NCBI GenBank assembly: GCA_026393735.1
Contig: JAPKZP010000086.1
Location: forward strand, 1-18,110
DNA length: 18,110 nt
Source: Acidobacteriota bacterium
Lineage (GTDB): Bacteria > Acidobacteriota > Vicinamibacteria > Vicinamibacterales > JAKQTR01
Direction of reading: 5' to 3'
The position numbers and the translations under genes were made by a program. A model generated the notes under the pieces. It was not told the origin of the DNA. It searched no databases and saw only the letters and a list, made by a program, of their open reading frames with translations. This document shows, piece after piece, positions 15,482-18,110 of the stretch (position 1 is the stretch's first letter; each line of letters starts with the position of its first letter).

Positions 15482-16278
15482 GCGGTTACGGCAGCGTGAC
15501 GTTTCTTGGAACGGGCACCTCGCATGGCGTGCCGATGATCGGCTGCCGATGCGGGACGTGCCTGTCCGCGGATCCCCGCGACCGGCGGCTCCGGCCGTCC
15601 GTGTACCTGGCCCTGGCCGATGGGACACGGGTCCTCGTCGACACGACGCCCGACCTGCGCCAGCAGGCGCTTGCGCACGACATCACCAGGGTCGACGCGA
15701 TTCTCTACACACATTGCCACGCCGACCACGTGATGGGCCTTGACGAAGTCCGGCGATTCAACACGCTGCAGCATGCGGCCATCCCCTGTTACGGCGACGC
15801 CCGGACGATGGGAGATCTCCGGCGAACCTTCGCATACATCTTCGAATCGACCGACCCGGGCGGCGGCGTGCCGCAGATTCACCTGTACACGCTGGGCGGC
15901 CCGTTCTCGCTGGGCCGGCAGGAGTTCATTCCCGTGCCCGTGATGCACGGCCGGCGCACGATTCTCGGGTTCCGGCTCGGCGGATTCGCCTACCTGACCG
16001 ACTGCAGCGGGATCCCGGACTCGTCGTGGTCGCTGCTGCGCGGGCTGGACACGCTCGTGATCGACGCGCTGCGCCATCGGCCGCATCCGACGCATTTCAC
16101 GGTGGCCGAGGCCCTGGGCGTGGTGGAGCAACTCGCGCCGCGGCGTGCGCTGCTGACGCACATCTGCCACGACCTGCCGCACGACGCGACCGGTGCCATG
16201 TTGCCGCCAGGCGTCGAGATGGCCTACGACGGCCTGACGCTACCGCTTGGGCCCTGGGACCCGGACATCGGGGACTGA
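15478..16278 (+). CDS. PhnP-like metallo-beta-lactamase-fold hydrolase
   Basis: This is a 266-residue cytoplasmic metallo-beta-lactamase-fold enzyme, probably a phosphodiesterase of the PhnP type. The start VTFLGTGTSHGVPMIGC and the CxCxxC cluster (Cys23, Cys25, Cys28) match PhnP-like proteins, where cysteines bind a structural zinc. The catalytic metal motif is THCHADH (His79, His81, Asp83, His84). Later metal ligands are likely in PVMHGRR, YLTDCSG and LLTHICHD. No phosphonate (phn) genes are nearby, so a role in C-P lyase metabolism is not supported and the substrate is unknown. GTG 15478 overlaps the DUF1844 stop by 4 bp. It ends 72 bp before ribF. Confidence 0.9.
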   Translation: MSGYGSVTFLGTGTSHGVPMIGCRCGTCLSADPRDRRLRPSVYLALADGTRVLVDTTPDLRQQALAHDITRVDAILYTHCHADHVMGLDEVRRFNTLQHAAIPCYGDARTMGDLRRTFAYIFESTDPGGGVPQIHLYTLGGPFSLGRQEFIPVPVMHGRRTILGFRLGGFAYLTDCSGIPDSSWSLLRGLDTLVIDALRHRPHPTHFTVAEALGVVEQLAPRRALLTHICHDLPHDATGAMLPPGVEMAYDGLTLPLGPWDPDIGD

Positions 16279-16350
16279 CGCAACCCCGCTTGCCGCGCCG
16301 AAGCCCGCAGGGCGTAGGCGGAAATCCCGATTCCCTACTATGATCGGCCT

Positions 16351-17289
16351 GTGGACGTGATCCGTTTCCCCGACGACCCGCGGCCGGCGGCGTGGCGGTC
16401 GCCCGTGCTCGCACTGGGCAACTTCGACGGTCTGCACCGGGGCCACATGAAGATCGTGGAGCGCGTGCAGCGCACCGCGAGCGAGCGCGGCACGACGCCG
16501 GTCCTGCTCACGTTCGATCCGCATCCGACGCACGTCGTGAGGCCCGACAAGGCGCCGCGCATGATCCTGACGATTGACCAGAAGATCGAGGCGCTGGAGC
16601 GCGCCGGCATGCGCGGCGTCGCCATCGTCCGCTTCACCGCCGAGTTGTCCAGGTGGACTCCGGAGACCTTCGTCCGGACCGTCCTGGTCGAGTGGCTGGG
16701 CGTCTCGGAGGTGTGGGTCGGAGGCAACTTCCTGTTCGGGCACGACCGGGCGGGGACCTTCACGGTCCTGCGCGACCTCGGCGAGCGGTACGGGTTCCAC
16801 GTCGACAAGATCGATCCGGTCTGCTACAAAGACGTTGTCGTGTCGAGCACGCGCATCCGCCGGTTGATCGCCGAAGGGCGCGTGGACGAGGCCGCCGCGC
16901 TGCTGGGGCACCACGCGTACATTGACGGCGACGTCGTGCCGGGAGACGAGCGGGGGCGGACCCTCGGGTTTCCGACGGCGAACCTCTCGAGCGGCAACGA
17001 ACTCCTGCCGCCGCACGGCGTTTACGCGACCGTGGCCCGCGTCGGGGCGACGCTGTACCCGGCCGTGACCAATCTCGGCGTGCGGCCGACGTTCGGGGCG
17101 GGCGGATCCGCGGGGATCGAGACGCACCTGCTGCGTGGCGGGCGAGACCTGTACGGCGAACGGATCCGGCTCTACTTCGTGCAGCGGCTCCGCGACGAAC
17201 GGACATTCGACTCGGTTGATGCGCTCAAGGTCCAGATCGAGGAGGATTGCCGCCACGCGGAACTCCTGTTCGATCGGATTTCGGTTTAG
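16351..17289 (+). CDS. ribF: Bifunctional riboflavin kinase/FAD synthetase RibF
   Basis: RibF phosphorylates riboflavin to FMN and adenylates FMN to FAD in the cytoplasm. The 312-residue length is typical. The N-terminal nucleotidyltransferase domain shows LGNFDGLHRGH (22-32, with HxGH at 29-32) and VVVSSTRIRRLIAEG. The C-terminal flavokinase domain shows GRTLGFPTANL with PTAN at 208-211, then PAVTNLGVRPTFG and IETHLL. Both activities look intact. The GTG at 16351 gives the expected N-terminus (MDVIRFPDDP) but has no clear ribosome site. A weak TACTAT at 16336-16341 has no matching -35 box. The gene is followed after 13 bp by a small gene on the same strand. Confidence 0.96.
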   Translation: MDVIRFPDDPRPAAWRSPVLALGNFDGLHRGHMKIVERVQRTASERGTTPVLLTFDPHPTHVVRPDKAPRMILTIDQKIEALERAGMRGVAIVRFTAELSRWTPETFVRTVLVEWLGVSEVWVGGNFLFGHDRAGTFTVLRDLGERYGFHVDKIDPVCYKDVVVSSTRIRRLIAEGRVDEAAALLGHHAYIDGDVVPGDERGRTLGFPTANLSSGNELLPPHGVYATVARVGATLYPAVTNLGVRPTFGAGGSAGIETHLLRGGRDLYGERIRLYFVQRLRDERTFDSVDALKVQIEEDCRHAELLFDRISV

Positions 17290-17302
17290 AATCGAAGGAC
17301 CG

Positions 17303-17608
17303 ATGCCTGACCAGGACCAGCCAACCGGGCCGCTCAGCTGTGCGGTCAGCTTTCCCCCCGACGAGCGGTTCGCGCCGACAGCGGGCGACCTGGCTGCGAA
17401 GCTCGCGTCAACATGCGGCTGCGGCGAGGCTGCCGTCCAGGACGTGCGCGAAACCGTCCGGGCGGCGTTTTCCCGGGTCGCCCTGGGTGCCGGCGCCAGG
17501 GGCGGCGCCGTTGATATCGCGTGTCAGGTGACTGACGCGGCGCTCGACGTCGTCGTGTCCTGCGGAACCGAGACGTTGCTCCATCTCACACATCTGCGAC
17601 CGGCCTGA
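17303..17608 (+). CDS. Small hypothetical protein between ribF and cysS
   Basis: This is a 101-residue protein I do not recognise with certainty. An AAGGA lies 3 nt before the ATG at 17303, a close spacing, and the gene fills the space between ribF and cysS tightly (13 and 20 bp), which supports it being real. The order is a beta-like start (SCAVSFPPD), two helices around TCGCGEAAVQDVRETVRAAF, then VDIACQVTDAALDVVVSCG as likely strands. This recalls the first half of an RsbW-like HATPase (anti-sigma) fold, with the Glu of a degenerate N-box. However, it ends before any ATP-binding glycine boxes, so it would not be a working kinase. Four of its five cysteines are in the first 45 residues and the last strand. 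No membrane segment or signal peptide is seen. Confidence 0.7.
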   Translation: MPDQDQPTGPLSCAVSFPPDERFAPTAGDLAAKLASTCGCGEAAVQDVRETVRAAFSRVALGAGARGGAVDIACQVTDAALDVVVSCGTETLLHLTHLRPA

Positions 17609-17628
17609 CCGGGCGCGCAACGGAAGCC

Positions 17629-18110
17629 ATGCTTCGCCTGCACAACACCCTGACACGGCGCGAGGAGGCCTTTGCTCCCCTGCGCGACAACACCGTCCGC
17701 ATGTACACGTGCGGGCTCACCGTGTACAATCGCGGTCACATCGGCAACTTCCGGACCTTCGTCGCTGTGGACGTCCTGCGCCGGGCCCTGAAATACCAGT
17801 GCGGCTTCACGGTGCGGCAGGTGATGAACTTCACCGATGTGGACGACCGCACGATTGCCGGGTCCCAGAAAGCCGGCATGCCGTTGCGGGAGTACAACCG
17901 AGCAGTACATCACGGCGTTTCGTGAGGATGCCCGGACGCTCGGTCTCGAAGACGTCGAGGAGAGTCCGCGCGCCACAGACGAGGCCAACCTGCGGGCGAT
18001 GTCGGACCTCGTGGGGGCGCTCGAGCGCAACGGGCACACCTACAAGAGCGACGGGTCGATCTACTTTCGGATCGCCACCTTCGACGACTACGGGAAACTG
18101 GCGCACCTGG
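17629..18110 (+). CDS. cysS: Cysteinyl-tRNA synthetase, 5' part with a one-base frameshift
   Basis: CysS charges tRNA-Cys with cysteine. The N-terminus shows MYTCGLTVYNRGHIGNFRTF, holding the zinc-binding Cys and the HIGN form of the HIGH motif, then VRQVMNFTDVDDRTI. The starting frame ends at a TGA (17923-17925) after 98 residues, giving a false tail from about residue 90. If one A is removed at 17896-17897, the text reads LREYTEQYITAFREDA and continues as normal CysS (DEANLRAMSDLVGALERNGH, SDGSIYFRI) to the window edge. The gene is therefore broken by a single inserted base in this sequence. As cysS is essential in most bacteria, a sequencing or assembly error is the most likely cause. It is also truncated by the end of the window. 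Confidence 0.92.

Noticed and set aside
15155..15628. N-terminal extension of the mazG frame
   Set aside because: The extension runs under the DUF1844 and hydrolase genes, and the ATG at 15154 gives a normal MazG N-terminus.
16336..16341. TACTAT as a -10 box for ribF
   Set aside because: It matches four of six bases with no -35 at 16-18 bp, so chance is likely. Readthrough from the hydrolase gene explains expression.
17287..17292. TAGAAT, a -10-like box at the ribF stop, as a promoter for the small gene and cysS
   Set aside because: It matches five of six consensus bases, but no -35 or extended -10 is present at the right distance and the genes are close enough to be cotranscribed.

Overview
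The window is GC-rich and densely coding. It looks like a chromosomal housekeeping stretch from an Acidobacteriota-type bacterium, possibly Vicinamibacteria-like. That placement is an inference from gene content: a kinase-like/PEGA membrane protein, bacillithiol synthase BshC, a DUF1844 protein next to a metallo-beta-lactamase-fold enzyme, frequent GTG starts, and dispersed hairpin repeats between genes. No marker gene for firm taxonomy is present. I see no phage, IS element, CRISPR array, tRNA or rRNA.

Layout: (1) positions 1-138 hold three short hairpin repeats of one family. (2) On the minus strand, bshC (about 4149-2494) is followed after 9 bp by a bifunctional class A penicillin-binding protein (2484-139), a likely two-gene operon. 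(3) A 127-bp divergent intergenic region carries a good sigma70-like promoter pointing right. (4) On the plus strand, a 1003-residue membrane protein (degenerate kinase domain, long Glu/Pro/Ala linker with a 15-bp minisatellite, one membrane helix, two PEGA domains) overlaps carA through a GTGA junction. carA directly abuts carB, so carbamoyl-phosphate synthase lies in this transcription unit. (5) A REP-like hairpin separates carB from comEC, the DNA-uptake channel. (6) mazG lies convergent to comEC and overlaps its 3' end by 32 bp. (7) Divergent from mazG are a DUF1844 gene, a PhnP-like metallo-hydrolase (GTGA overlap), ribF, a small unknown gene and the 5' part of cysS.

The metabolic genes are conventional: CarAB supplies carbamoyl phosphate for pyrimidine and arginine synthesis, RibF makes FMN and FAD, CysS charges tRNA-Cys, MazG removes NTPs, BshC adds cysteine in bacillithiol synthesis, and the PBP builds peptidoglycan. 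The least conventional item is the pseudokinase-TM-PEGA protein translationally coupled to carAB. Its kinase domain lacks the HRD and DFG aspartates, so it is probably a binding or scaffold module. Two other points need attention: a one-base insertion breaks cysS near position 17896, and a hairpin resembling the intergenic REP-like element lies inside the comEC coding sequence.
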